A stretch of 64,000 nucleotides of DNA from Epiperipatus broadwayi (GCA_028023455.1 JAQFVV010000186.1:622001-686000), one strand, 5' to 3'; counted from the stretch's first letter, positions 13,797 through 26,817 are shown. The notes: generated by a model not told the origin, from the sequence alone. Translations and numbers: made by a program.

Positions 13797-13861
13797 GTAA
13801 GTAATCCAAAGAAGATTTGTCTTTCATTTTAGTTTTATGTACACAACTATATAGGTCACAT

Positions 13862-13914
13862 GTTGGTGGTTGAGTGTCACGGGTTCGCTTCCTGGCCGAT
13901 GATTTGACACATGA
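13862..13914 (+). mobile_element. Internally deleted tRNA-SINE fragment
   Basis: Contains 'ggtggttgagtg' followed directly by 'cacgggttcgcttcctggcc' and 'gatttgacacatgaa'. This is the same SINE family as 4916-5018, with the anticodon-arm section missing. It lies only about 65 bp downstream of the TM3 exon donor. Confidence 0.7.
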
Positions 13915-14084
13915 AAAAAAAACTATTGTTACTGAATGCTTAGTTATATTATTGATTGAACTATTTGGATTAAATAGTTTCCAATACCGAAGTGTGCTTA
14001 CCATTTTTTATATGTTTTTATTTAATATCTGCTTTTTGGCTGTCTGTCTCAGAAACCTTGCAACTCAATTTTTACTTCCCAATT

Positions 14085-14572
14085 TAATATCTAGTTGAAG
14101 CTTTGTATGCATAGATATTCTCAATGACAATATATATAGTTTTTAGAATATGCAAACTATTTTAGTGAAAAAAGTGATGAAAATTTTTATTTTATATGGG
14201 ATTCATTATTCTTTGCAGTATTGCTTCGTAGCAGTATTAAATTTCCTCTAAACTGTCTTCAGTCACAATTTTTGGAATTATATAAAACTTAAAAGTATAT
14301 ATAAAAAAAGAAAAGCTATTACTCACATAAATGCACTAAAAAGAAAAAAGTAAATTTTCACTTTTCACAAATAAAAGTATGTAGTGATTCTGTTTAAAAA
14401 TTGTACCCATGGCAATCTATTTTCAGATTACTTGCCACTAAAATCCACATTTTAGTGGGTATTAGTTATAAGTAATCTGAAAATAGATTCCCATTGGTAC
14501 AATTTTTAAGCATGAAGACCCCATGCTTTTATTTGTGAAAACTGAAGAAAATTTATTTTATATTTTTTAGTG
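14085..14572. mobile_element. Foldback element (14334-14572) with related upstream segment
   Basis: The arm 14334-14440 ('cactaaaaag', 'cacaaataaaag', 'caatctattttcagattac') is the imperfect reverse complement of 14450-14572, giving a long hairpin of about 240 bp. The block 14085-14180 ('tagttgaagctttg', 'gacaatatat', 'tttagtgaaaaaa') recurs at 25100-25200, and the right terminus recurs at 26000-26045. The hairpin may therefore belong to a larger element family. No protein-coding capacity is seen. Confidence 0.6.
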
Positions 14573-16217
14573 TACTGAAATGGTAAGATTGGCTCTGCAA
14601 ATCTCAGTTTCACCTTCCTTCATTTCTTACCTACTTTCATATCCTAGTTTAAACCCTAGTCCTATTGCAATGGGCATTTCATATTGTAATTGGCCAAGAT
14701 ATACACACATGTGAAGCATTTATCATATATATATATACATACAGTTATTATAGACAGGTGAGTTAATAATCTAAAGGAATGATGAATTGATTAATTTATC
14801 TTTAAATGTATGGTCGCGTATGGATAAACACATTTATCAGGTATGGCAAGACTACATATATATTTCAATATTATCTTTAAGAGTTACATTTAATAATATT
14901 ATTTTGCTCTCTTATTTTAATATGTAAAAGATTACACCACAAATTTTGTTTATTAAAAAGTTAAATGAGGGTTGGAAAGCTGAACAATAGTAATTCACTA
15001 CCCATAGGAATACATTAGTGGCTTAAGTAATTAGCTAGGAAAATCGATAACATTTTGGAAAATTGCAGATGTTATCAACAAGGAAATAGATCATCTTTAA
15101 ACATAATGTTTTATAACATTTTTTAAAATCTTATTTTGTAAAACTGGAACAAAATAATGTAACAAAGATAAATGTACTTGCAGCACCCTGCTGCATCTTT
15201 TAGATAGTAAAGTAGATAATAAATGCATCAGGTATGGTAGTAGAAATATGTTAATGAGTTATTTCACTACCAGATAAGCCAGTATGGGAAATTAATTTTG
15301 TACTTGGTGAATATATATGGAGCGGGAATTTGGGAGAGATCTAATATAGTTAGAGCTTGTAAACCAGACTCTATGAGTTTGAAACTAAAATAGTGTAGAG
15401 GTAGACAGGATGCTATTTTCCTACCTGAAGAATAGTTGTCCTGTAGCCCAATACTACCTGCATGCCTCCAGTTGTAAGAAGAAAAGAAGATGCTCATGAC
15501 CTGCTGCTGCCACCAGCGAGATCAAAAATACTGTTGCTAATACCATAGAGAGTGCTGCTGCTGCTGGAAACAACATAACAAAGCAATTATAAAGTGAAAG
15601 CTGGCTATCCTGTGATATGGACTTCTACAAATCATTCATGACTGAGATCACAACCATTAATTGCACTAACAATGCTACAATTGAGAAAGTTAAAGTAACC
15701 TTCCATTCCAAGAGCTCTAAAATGTTTCTATTTAATTTCCCAAAGCTGTAGCTAAATCTGTGCATAATTAAATTGTAATGTCCTTCTACAACTGTATCTA
15801 AATTATATAATTTTAAACCTATATAACTTTTGGCTAATTTATTCTTTAGGCTATATTTTTATGTTATGTAAACGCTCTTGAAATTTATGCAATTATCTTT
15901 CTTTAGTATATGTTGCTATGAAAATACAACTAAATAATCTTTGATTGAGCAAGTGATCCCATTTTCCTTGTAATAAACAAACCACTACATTTTCATACAA
16001 GTTGGTCATATAAACAGCAATTATTTCATGTCGAATCCCTTTACTACTCGCTGGCTCAGATGTTTTTTTTAAATAAATGTTACTATAGATTTGATGAATC
16101 ATATTGTAATTCATATAATAGTTAATTCACCCATAATACTCTACTTATGCTATCCCATGTATTTATTTGTTTATTTTAAATTAAAATAAAACATGCGGGT
16201 GTGTGTGAAATTACAAC
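14573..16217. other. Intronic DNA, nothing recognised
   Basis: Mostly AT-rich. The segment 15400-15600 is less AT-rich, with CTG/GCTGCTG microsatellite interruptions. No exon-like or mobile-element signature could be supported there. Confidence 0.45.
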
Positions 16218-17012
16218 TACACCTGGGTCTCGTTTTATGCAGTAGATAAGTTTTTCAGAAAATGCGCACAAAAGAAATCACACAAAAATAGACTTAACAT
16301 ACTTTGAAAAATGGGGGATAGGTTCTGTAATTTTCAGAAATTGCATAAGAGCAAAGCAACAAGGAAAAATTACTTTAAAATTCAAATTAAAAAAGTAAGG
16401 AAATAAAGTATGACTAATAAAAAATTTCAAATATTTGAAAAAAATTAATACAAGACAAACTTTTTTTATTTTTTTATTAACTACAGTATTTAATTTTACA
16501 TTTTTCATACATATTTTAATCATTACTGCTATTTGACAATATGTGTTCATTTGTGAACTGGTAAGAAATCAGATTCATAATCATTAGAAAGATTATTTTC
16601 AGTTTACAAAGTCAATAAAATCTTCATTATTATTTATTTTAAAAATCTAAAAAATTATTTATTTCTGTTATATCTAACAAAATACATTTTAAAAGTTTAA
16701 AATTTTTGAATATTTATTGCAATATTTTTATATGTAAATATAAATCTATTATTATTATTTATTCATTAGTATAAGTAGGTTATTTACATAGAAGCTAAGA
16801 TTCTAAATACAGCTTCAGGCATGTTAGCTGCTAATATAATGTTATATTTTTGAAGAAAAAAAAGTATTTCAAGTCAAAATAAGTTATTAATAATTTAAAT
16901 TTCTTGATATCTAATAAATATAGTGAAATATGGAAGATATTAAGAAGAAACACAAATCGCATAACTTCAAAATTGCATTAAAATAATCTGCATAAAATGA
17001 GACCCAGGTGTA
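16218..17012. mobile_element. TA-flanked DNA transposon-like element, 791 bp
   Basis: The terminal inverted repeat 'cacctgggtctcgttttatg' at 16220 pairs with the reverse complement of the end at 17010, with one mismatch in the first 23 bases. Weaker similarity continues for about 65 bp. The ends are flanked by TA on both sides (16218-16219 and 17011-17012), the target of Tc1/mariner/pogo-type transposases. The interior has only short, low-complexity open frames, so it appears non-autonomous or decayed. Confidence 0.75.
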
Positions 17013-18623
17013 TAGATATATTTTAACATGCATTATTAGACAATTGGTTTCTAAGAATCACTTCATCATGCATGCAAAACCCATTTACTTATTATTACAA
17101 CAATGTTAAATGTGGTTACTGTCTTGGAATTATATGATTTACCTTAATCTTTATGCCGATGAATATGTAGATTTATTTGAAATCTTTTAAGACCTACGAA
17201 TGGATTAAGTATAACCACACCATAACATGCTAAATGTTGAGAGCAAACTATCATTAATTATTATTGTTATTTTACTTTATGTGTGTTGTTGGTGCAATTA
17301 TACAAGTCTATGGTTTTGTTACGCTTTGTCAAACTTTTCCACAGGTACATCTAAGACGATTCCCAAATCATTAAGGTTCCCGCATCAGAGTATACATAGA
17401 CATTGCATCTAGGGACATAGCTGTTCGATCACATGTTCACAAATTTTACTGGAGTGAGGGCCCAGTCCAGTGACTATGTTTATTTGTGAAAAACCCTTCA
17501 TTGACATATGGCATTCCACTGATCCAAATTATAAATAGACAAAACCTTGTGGTTTCAATGCACCACCCTCCTATATGTGTTCGCCTATGTATTCTCCATC
17601 AGCACCACTGATTACTCGTTAAGCTCTATATTTCTATATTTATCTATAGCATTTCAGCTATCAGATTACTTAATCCCTTCCTATTCTTATGTATATCAAT
17701 CTCATATAGTTATGAATGATGAGTCTTCCCAAGACTATCATGATTCTAATCCTGCATACATCATTTAATTAGCTTAATAAATCTCATTACTAATGTAAGT
17801 TACTTATAGTTACGTATAATTGTCTGTGGCTTTAATGCTTTAATCTCTAAATTGTACACATTCACATCTCTTAACCTGATCAGGTGATGTTTAAATAAGG
17901 CATATTGAACTAAGAGTTTACTCTACATTTACCCACGAAAGAATAGAATCTCAAATAATTAAATATTTTATCATTAATGAAATAGTATTGTATTACCTTT
18001 CATATACATATTCTCCAATATTAGGCACTATATTGTTATCTAAGTAATTGTAATATGAGCGAAGCCAACCTATTAATGTACCTATGTTCAGTTTGTTAGT
18101 TATTAAATTTTGTATTAAATTATAGCTATTGTTGATGTTGCCTTTCCATACGATCCATATCACATCAGTCCATTTTCTTTCATCATTTTTTTTGAACATT
18201 ATTAAATATCTTAATATTATTTGGTCATGGACCTCATATCAATTTGTATTAATACTTTGTTAATGAATCTAGGGCAAGGCTTATTATTATTAAGGGTCTC
18301 TTGTCTCTTCCTGACCCCTGGAACTGGAAAGAAGTTATACTAGTAGTAGCATCAGGGGCATTGCCCATGTAATGGAGACGGCAGGGCACAGGAAAATAGG
18401 TTCAGGCTTAGTACTCTTGGGGTGGCTTCTTAAGCCCAGATATACTGAGCTTCCTGTATTCTGCTTGGATTCTACATCTTGTTAACAGAACATACAAACC
18501 TGACCGTTATAGTATTTATGTAAATAAAGACATTTCTTTAATTTTTTATTTTATTTTCAACTTTTTAGTTTTATATAGTTTAAGAAATTATGAGTAAAAA
18601 ATGTTTAGATATAATTTAATTTA
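17013..18623. other. Intronic DNA, no recognised feature
   Basis: A less AT-rich patch at 18265-18500 and another at 17330-17560 stand out in composition, but they carry no motif I recognise. They may be old repeat remnants. Confidence 0.4.
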
Positions 18624-18770
18624 TTGCTAGATGATATCATTACCATCATTTTTAACTATCCTATCAGTGTGCAAGATGGTCTCTCCAAGTTTAATCCATT
18701 CTCTCTGATCTTTAGCCTCTCTTCACTACATCATCCTAGCACCCTTTTTTATTTTATCATGAAGAATGCT
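18624..18770 (-). mobile_element. Old RTE LINE 3'-end fragment
   Basis: The + strand shows 'ggtctctccaagtttaatcc' followed by 'gatctttagcctctcttc', a diverged match to the 3' terminus of the full RTE copies at 27150 and 52959. It has the same orientation (element sense on the minus strand). It is more diverged than the other copies, so probably older. Confidence 0.75.
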
Positions 18771-19632
18771 AAATCCCATATAAAATTAAAAATTTTTAAA
18801 TTTCACTATTTTTTTCCTTATTAACATCAAGTATGCTGACAATCCTGAAATAACCATTAGGGTTTGAATGAGTTTTAATAAATATAACATCTTACATTAT
18901 TGAAGGTAACCCAATGAACATTATAATAATCAGAAAAATCATCTGTACTTCTTAAAACTTGTTATAATTTTGAAAAAAAAAAAAGAAAAAAAAAATACAA
19001 ATTACAAAATAAAACAAGCAAATAATAAAAACAAATATCTAACATACTTTATTTTAGTAAGAGAAAGAGATTTTTAATGTGAAGTGAAAAGTAAAAAGAT
19101 TATCTTTATCAACATTTGCATTTTCTTCATTATTTTTTAAAATTAGTCAATTTGAAAACAAATAAATTTTCCACATTCTGACTATTTATGGATTTCTGAA
19201 ACTAGACTATGTTTGTAGATTTCTGCTATTTATATTGTAATGCTTTTTTTTTTTTTGCTTTATATATGACTCTACTCTATCAAAAGTAATAATCTATTTT
19301 CACATGTCTATTCTTGGTATAGTTAAAACCATTTTTACATATTCCAGGATAATAATATCAATGCCATTTACTCATTGTTAGAGTCTTTTTTTTAAAGAAT
19401 CTGCCATCTTTGAATTAAATTAATTCATCTACTCTAGATACTACTGATGATATATTTGTTACCCTTTAATGTTCTCCACATTATTTAGTCACTATTCCAC
19501 CCCCCTTGATGTCTGTATATGATTTTCTGATCTATAAATATCTTTTGCTTCATATACAAATATCTTAATAATTATCTCTTCTTTCAATGTACTCTATTTT
19601 ATATATACACAAATATGATAGCTGTATTTTTA

Positions 19633-20002
19633 TATTGGACTATTTCCATAATCTAATATGTGTGTTGAATGTCTTTAGAAAAGTTTAACTTTATTTAAAT
19701 ATTCCAAATGCATTCAACTGTTAGTAATATCACAGCAAACAGGTTAGTATATGCACTAACTGTCAGTAATATCACAGCAAACAGGTTATTATGTGCACTA
19801 ACTGTCAGTAATATCACAGCAAACGGGTTAGTATATGCACTAACTGTTAGTAATATCACAGCAAACAGGTTACAGTTAGTGCATATACTAACCTGTTTGC
19901 TGTGATATTACTAACAGTTGAATGCATTTGGAATATTTAAATAAAATTAAACTTTTCTAAAGACATTCAACACACATATTAGATGATGGAAATAGTCCAA
20001 TA
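19633..20002. mobile_element. Foldback MITE with internal 42-bp tandem repeats
   Basis: The left arm begins 'tattggactatttcc' and the right arm ends 'ggaaatagtccaata'. The arms stay complementary for roughly 100 bp, including 'gtgttgaatgtctttagaaa' and 'tatttaaatattccaaatgc'. Between them is a tandem array of about 3.7 units of 42 bp from 19717 to about 19872 (unit contains 'ttagtaatatcacagcaaac'). A single inverted copy of the unit follows immediately. The ends carry TA, consistent with a mariner-type target. Orphan termini of the same family lie at 6718-6766 and 36805-36856. Confidence 0.8.
19717..19872 (+). repeat. 42-bp minisatellite inside MITE
   Basis: There are three full units and one partial unit. 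The period is a multiple of three, so the array reads as a 14-residue peptide repeat (VSNITANRL core). That open frame is a consequence of the period, not evidence of a gene. Confidence 0.85.
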
Positions 20003-20004
20003 GC

Positions 20005-20275
20005 TTAGATTGAAAATATTTCTGTGTTTTCAATTTTATTCTCATAGTTTTGTAGTTATGTAGAGATTAAAGGTGGCTGCTGGAGGGTTGTATTAGATCC
20101 TAAGATCTAGGTGCAGTGCTCTCAGATCCAAGGCTCCTCATAACTGATGAAGGCCATAAGCCAGAAACTAGTTTGGGGATATTGGATGAATAGACACTAG
20201 ATAGCGATTTTATGCACAAGCCTTCTGGCATCCATTGATTACTCTGTCTTGCTTTGAGAGTTTTGCCTATTTGAA
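20005..20275 (+). repeat. R2 foldback family, right-half copy
   Basis: Shares 'gatattggatgaatagacac', the 'aagccagaaactagtttggg' region and the 'gagttttgcct' end with the full inverted element at 35454-35950. It abuts the MITE at 19633-20002 with no gap, so one probably inserted at or near the edge of the other. Confidence 0.75.
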
Positions 20276-23029
20276 CAAATAATTTTTATTTCATTTTTAC
20301 TTTTATCCATCATAAATAAAATATTTTCCATCTTTACTGAACAACACAATGCTTGGATTTAATCAAATTAATTTTTTCTACTTGTTTTATTTTCATAAGA
20401 TTGTAAATTTTTTATTTAATTTAGCCATTTTCTTCCTCGGCTTTAATAAGTGATAAAAATTCCATTGATAATTAGTTCAAATTGAGATTTTAAGATTTTT
20501 AGTAGATGTAATTTATTTTCCATTCTCATTACCATTTGCTTTAGATCAGTGATATCACAATTAATGAATTCATAGATTGTTTGTCTTTTTGTAAACCAAT
20601 TTTAGATCATCTACATTTTTTCACGTCTCTATATTTTGTTCTTGTTTCCACTCATATTTTGATTTGTGGATTCCTTCAAACGAGCACAATTAAAATGAAA
20701 TATCATTCACAAAATCCATTACATGATATATATCTTTTTTCAGGATTTTAAGTTTTTTTCTTCTAATTTTTATATTCATTCACATTTATTTTAGTACAGT
20801 ATTATTTTCTTGTAATAAACAGTACAATATATATAAAAGTCATCTTATTTTAATTTGTTTTTAAAACTGTAGATGGCAGGATCTTCTTTACAAAATATCT
20901 GATTGAAAAAATAAATTACTAACATTTTATCTCTTCAATTGACATTAATACAATTGAAAAATAAGAACATTTTTCATTTTAATCCATACACACAACGCTG
21001 ATGAAACAATAACCACAGACTTTATAAATCAAATTGAATAGAAATATTAAAACAATCACCACAAAAAATAAGAAGGTTTATATTCTTTTGGTGACAATAT
21101 ATATAATGTGAGGATGTGATGTATTATGGCTTTTCCTTAAACGAAGTCAAGAATCTCTCAGCAATTAAGCCCAGAGAAACCTGTTAGCCACTTTATTTTC
21201 CATTCCCCAGTCTAAGTTTTTCCCTATTCTGCTCTATCCCATTTCCACAACATAATCTTTGTCAACTCTATGGCCTTTATATCTAAATCCCTTTATCTTT
21301 TCCCAAACCTAGCATAAAAACCAATAATCCACTTTCTGTATAATTACTTTTTTCATATTTATTCTTCCATAACATCATGTGTGTCAGTTGTATTAGGTAG
21401 AGTAGATAGCTGAAAGGAGCTTGAAAGTCTGTGTTCAAATCCTTTATAATTATAATATAAATAATAAATTTATAATTGGTTTATAGGGTTTATTTTTAAA
21501 ATATTCAACAAAATAATAACCTTGAATAAAATAACAAGCATTTTCAAATCTAATAAACAAAATGTTTAACAAACATTGAAATTTTAGAATATATTTTTAA
21601 ATGAATATTAATATTACTTTTTAAAAAGTGGATTAATGAAATTAAATAATCCATTATTTAACGATCATTTTCCTATTAAATATATATACTGTATGTAAAA
21701 TCGATATTGTTCTATTTACATAAGGAACCATGAAATATTGAATAACATTAATGTAATTTTTATTTTACTATTCTCATGCAAGGTAAGGACTAGTTTCTAA
21801 CCACTTTTGACACCACATGGAGAGATGCAATCATAAACATATGACCAAAGACAAAGATCTATAATCCCCAAGATGCATACTTCAAGTTGAACTAGCATTC
21901 ATCAGTTGGCCCAGATCACAATCTCTTATATATATCTTCATCATTGTTCAGATAGATAACGAATTACCACAGTTGATAAGGGTCAAATATACTGCCCTCA
22001 CAACTTTAACACTAAGCACTTAATGAAAGTATATAAAATTTCTCATTGGATAATCTCTAGTCTAATTAATGACTGACTAATAAAAAATATTAATAAACCA
22101 TGAAATATGTCTTTGAATTTGCATGGGATTCTTAATGTGACTTATTTTACATGGGAAAAATAGAGCTTAATTTTGTAAATAATTTTTATAGTTTATGTTA
22201 AAATAAATAAGAGTAACTTATAGTTTTATTGTTTTTAAATCTTTTTAAAATAAACGTTGTTGTAGAGTAAATAAGGGAAGGGATGATTTTAAAGTAGACA
22301 AAAACTTAAGATATTTAATTTTTCAGCATTTTTTTTTTGTCTTTGCGAAAAATATTTTAAAAGCATTACTAAGAGACTCTTTGTTATTACTTTCTTACAA
22401 TTTTTCTTTTCTTTGGCAATAAATCATCTGCTTTCAGAAGTATAATTTAGAAATATAGTCTACCCTAAGAAGTTTTACAAAAAATCGCGTAACGATTTTG
22501 TATAATGCGTTAAATAGGGGGAATTTTAATTTCTATATATTGGAAGCTCAAAAACGCCCTATATATACATTTTGTATGGAAAGAACTGTTAGAAATAAAT
22601 GTTTTCCCATAAGCTTTGCTGAAAGACTGTGGGAAAATCCCAAGGAGTTGGATGCCAAAGATAGAAGGGGTGGGGCTGTGCCATCTTAAAATCTAAAATC
22701 TATGTAATCGAATCCTCAGACCCACTTATCTAAAATCTTATCACTAATTTTATCGGTACTTATGTATTAGACTTGCTGCATGTGTTTGTGACGAGAGAAT
22801 GTTGTATCTTTCTCCAATGGGGTGTGTATGCTTGCAATAGCAGAATGCCTATTAAAAAGGCACAATTACCTGTTTTTATTTAATATCGTAAATGTGTTTA
22901 TTATTTTTGTGTATTGTTAAAAATTTGACTTTTTAATAAGGCATGGGTAGCAGATCTAATACGTATCATTTTATTAAAATTTTTTCTTAAATCTAGCCTT
23001 CCAGATCTTTCAATACTTACTAACACTTC
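20276..23029. other. Intronic DNA with small repeat fragments
   Basis: The segment 21391-21440 looks tRNA-like ('aggtagagtag' then 'gtgttcaaatcc', a B-box match) and resembles the end of family R1. The segment 21860-21960 has R1 blocks ('catcagttggcccagatca') on the minus strand. The 63-aa frame at 22498-22689 resembles nothing I recognise. The rest is featureless. Confidence 0.45.
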
Positions 23030-24080
23030 AGTTACCATATTATTCCTTTTGCTTTTTTTAATGTATTTATTGCTCTATTTAATTTTTTCTCTCATTTCTC
23101 TAGTGAAGCATGTTCACTTATTAATTTTTATTACTAGCTCTTTTTTAAACTCTTTCTTATTTTTACACTTGCTTCCTTCTCTCTGCATTTAATAATATAA
23201 CTTTTTTCTTTATTTCTCTTTATATTTCCAAAATTTTTACACCTTCCACCTAACTTCATGTTCTATTTCTGTCTTTATTTTAGCTATTTCTTTTTTTTTT
23301 TCTACTTAATAGTTATTACACCTAAACTTTATTTTCTCTTCTCTGCCTACTACATGATTGTCTCCTAATAATTTCTATATGCCTCTTTTATTTTCACATT
23401 TTCTGAAATGTTTTCTCTCAATTTTTCTATTAATGTTGGTTCTACATGCATTTCTTTTCACCATATTCGTTCACTCTTTTCAACTTTTGAATAAATTTCA
23501 TAACCACTTCAAAGATATTATTAAATCTTCTCATTTTAACTTCACAGCTTATTTTCCTTTCATTTATGCCAACCTTTCTATTAATTTCATTACTTAGTCT
23601 ATCAGACAAGTCTTACTCTACTACCATAAATAATAATCATTGTTACATCCTTTTTTTTTTTCATCAAATATAATTTATTTTACCTTTTTTTTATATAACA
23701 ACACCTAATCAACAGAATATTTCAGTTTTTGCCTTGATCTTTTAAACTCCACACCACATTCCATCTCTCATTCACATTCTCTACTCCACCCATTTCTTTA
23801 TTACAACCATTCATATTACTACAGTCAATATTTTACAGTCATTCATTTTAAACTTATTTATATATCCTTATGTATACATTTCCAAATGATCTTATTCCAC
23901 ACTTTCATATCCTCCCCTTATCCAGTAGTTAAATATTATATGCCACTTTTCCACTCCTTTTTGTTAAACTTCAATCTAACTCACAATTTCTTTTTAAAAT
24001 GTCACTCTTAACAATAAACCTTTAGTTTTTATTCTCATCACATTCATTTAATACCTTCTGTTCATATTATCTGAAGATGA
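23030..24080 (-). other. Strongly pyrimidine-rich block, possible decayed coding relic
   Basis: The + strand is mostly T and C for about 1 kb, so the minus strand is A+G-rich, like LINE coding DNA in this window (compare 28400-29300). No frame is open for long and no motif is identifiable. A decayed antisense retroelement is a reasonable guess but is not demonstrated. Confidence 0.3.
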
Positions 24081-25084
24081 GTTTATTTTCATAACTTATT
24101 GGGTTTCTAATACTGCTAACAAATCTAATTTTTATTTTATAAAAAATCTTCAATTCTCTTCTTTTATATTTATAATACTTTATTTTAAGTATCTTTTTTT
24201 TAACAGTTCACAGGCGCTCTCTGTAAAAAATTCTATATAGAGCTTTGAGGTGTCCTCTATTTATTAAATATACGACTAAAATTCATGAAATGTTAAAGAA
24301 TATTCAATCCCTTCTTGTGCTTTATTGATAATTTATTCAAAGATTGGCAATTATTTAATCGTTAATGAATTTTACATTCATATTTAACTATCAGGAGGCA
24401 ATTTTATGCATAACATCAAGTTTCAGGTCTGTGATGATTGAGGGTGCTAGGATGTGGGTGAAGCATTGGTATTTTTTCTTATGCATTGACAATCAGTTGT
24501 TTTATTTTTAGAATACACTATTCTTAATCTGTGAAGGGTTTATTGTTATTGTTGCAACCAATGATGGATGATATTAAGAAACAAAATTCGAAAGATGCAT
24601 TATTTTAATACAGGATAAGAATAATTTTTTACAGTGAAGGTGCTGTAGTTTTTCAAAAATACGTTTCAAAACCATTCTTAAGACCTTTAACAATGTAAAT
24701 TTTAAAATTATAAAAAAAAAAAGAGAGTGATTGTAAAGTAAAATTGAATGTAATAATTAGCAAAACATTGTGAATATGCCATTTTCACCAAAAGAAACGC
24801 TTCTTTTATAACAAAAACAAAGAAAACACCAATAAATTGTGACTCATAAATGAAGTTGGCTCTTAACTGATTCTAAAAATAGCTTGACTGTAAGGATGAA
24901 AACAGTAGTAAGTATAATCCATCTCTTAGCAAGAACAGTAACATGAAGTATTATAGTTATTGCTATTAATATTGAACTATTATTAGAAAAGAATATATGT
25001 AAATATGCCTTTTTTAATATCTTTTATACACTTTTATTTAACTTGATCTGTTTCCCCCCCCCTTTGGATTAATTTTTATAAGTC

Positions 25085-26065
25085 AATTTTTATCCATTTC
25101 TCAAATTTTGATCTAGTTGAAACTTTGCATACATTTATTGCTGAGACAATATATCTTTTTTTAAAGTTTGGAAACAAGTTTAGCAAAAAAAATTAGTGAA
25201 AATTTTAAATTTTAAAATTTATATATACCATTGATGCTAGAAAATGTGTGGCCGCACTCTGTATAATTTAAAAAGTAATTATTTATTGAAAACTGATTTT
25301 GATAACTCAGTATTACTGAAAAGTAGAATATAAAATATTTCTATTTTTTTTTTCAACTTTCCCAAATAGAAGTATATAGCATTCATGTTTACACTTTTTA
25401 TAGACTTCTTTCTTAACAATGGTCAAACATAAATTTGTCCATAATGTTGTTTTCAATAATTAATAATGATTCCAACACAATTGAAATATAGTTGTTTTAT
25501 TTCAATTGTGTTCAAACCATTATTGTAGGCTTCTTTTTTCCCATATGTCCAAGCATTGACAGGGAAGCGAACCCGCAACAACCATCCGCAAGCAAGTGCC
25601 CGCTGGCAAGGCTTCTTATCAAACAAGAATTACAACTTAACATTTTTAATTTTTGTCATTTTGATATTACTATGGATATAAAAAAATATATTTAAATTCT
25701 ATAAACCTATTCATAGAACAACTAAATTCAAAAATGTTACTATGATAATGCATAAATCATATTCTCAAAGAATCATTGGAATAAATTTGTAGTTAAGATC
25801 CCATTTCTTGTATCAAGATGTGTCTATTCATCAGATAAAAAAAATGACCTGTTAATATAAAAAATGTAGACAATATTTTCAAGTTTATTGGAATGATTTT
25901 TTAGAAATGTGAATTATTGGAATTTATTTACAGGCCTATTAAAATTGTTAGAATCTTATTTTGATTTATATAATAAAACATGTTCCTCATGCTCTTATTT
26001 GTGAAAGCTGAAAATTTTTTTTTCATTTTAGTGCTTTTATGTGAACAAAAACATATCTAGTTTTT
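25085..26065. repeat. Long repeat related to 14085-14572
   Basis: The segment 25100-25210 shares 'tagttgaaactttgcat', 'gagacaatatat' and 'ttagtgaaaatttt' with 14085-14180. The segment 26000-26045 shares the 'cttatttgtgaaagctgaa' and 'tttagtgc' terminus with 14530-14572. The interior differs and is interrupted by a SINE at 25552-25614. No open frame is of note. Confidence 0.5.
25552..25614 (-). mobile_element. tRNA-SINE fragment, antisense
   Basis: The reverse complement reads 'gcgggttcgcttccctgtca' with a preceding tRNA-like segment; this is the same family as 4916-5018. It is partial and lacks clear duplicated flanks. Confidence 0.65.
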
Positions 26066-26817
26066 TTTATATTGAATTTGAGTCTATCAGTACATGAAAC
26101 ATTTTCCAATGAACTATTAGTGTATTATGAAGATAATTTTTGGAACTTTTTTTAGAAAAGAAGAATTTTTTAAAATTCCATTTTTAAAAGTCAAGTAAGG
26201 GATAAAGATATTTATTAATATTCAAAAAAAAATATTTGAAAGAAAATAATCTACCCTTAGAAAAGTTGACTGCAAATATGGTTTTATTGCACTATTCTAA
26301 TTTTGGGTATTTCCAGACTATGTAACATAACATCAAGCCAGAAAGGTTATGCACAAAAGGAATACTTTTTCCAACATAAAATGCAAACAGCAATCAAAAT
26401 TATAAACTTTGTAAGAGCTTCAGCTATGATATTCCAATTTCCATATCAGAAAAATATGCAGGGTTGGATTCCTTCTTATTCATATGAACGTCTAATGGTT
26501 TAGTAGAAGAGCAGTTTATTTCATGTATCTAATGATCATAATTAAATCTTCATAATTAGAAAATAAAATATGTTACTTAATCTTAAACTTTGATGTAAGA
26601 TATATTTGCAATGGTTTTTCTTTTTTTGCCTCACATCATTTATTTATTTATTTAATACTTTCAGTTTGTATTTTTCTTTTGATTAAATAAATTGGAAATA
26701 ATATGTTAAAAGAATTTTTTTAGAAAAGCATTAAATTATACTGATTACTGTTGGTATATTTAAATAATAATAGTATATGTATATTTTTAAGGTTGTTCTT
26801 TATGCTATATTTTTAAG
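26066..26817. other. Intron DNA upstream of the EL2 exon
   Basis: AT-rich; no element recognised. The segment 26795-26817 supplies the acceptor of the next exon. A direct repeat of 'atatttttaaggttgtt' at 26779 and 26808 creates a decoy acceptor-like site about 29 bp upstream. Confidence 0.5.

Noticed and set aside
19708-19905. Small protein with 14-residue repeats
   Set aside because: The repeat comes from a 42-bp minisatellite inside a foldback transposon; a period divisible by three keeps one frame open by chance.
22498-22689. 63-aa open frame with unusually mixed composition
   Set aside because: No recognisable domain, no splice sites that would join it to the transporter, and the flanks are AT-rich intron.
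26779-26795. Earlier acceptor for the EL2 exon
   Set aside because: The sequence duplicates the real acceptor, but using it would add 'gttctttatgctata...' and shift the frame relative to the TM3 exon; 26817 gives the conserved Cys in phase.
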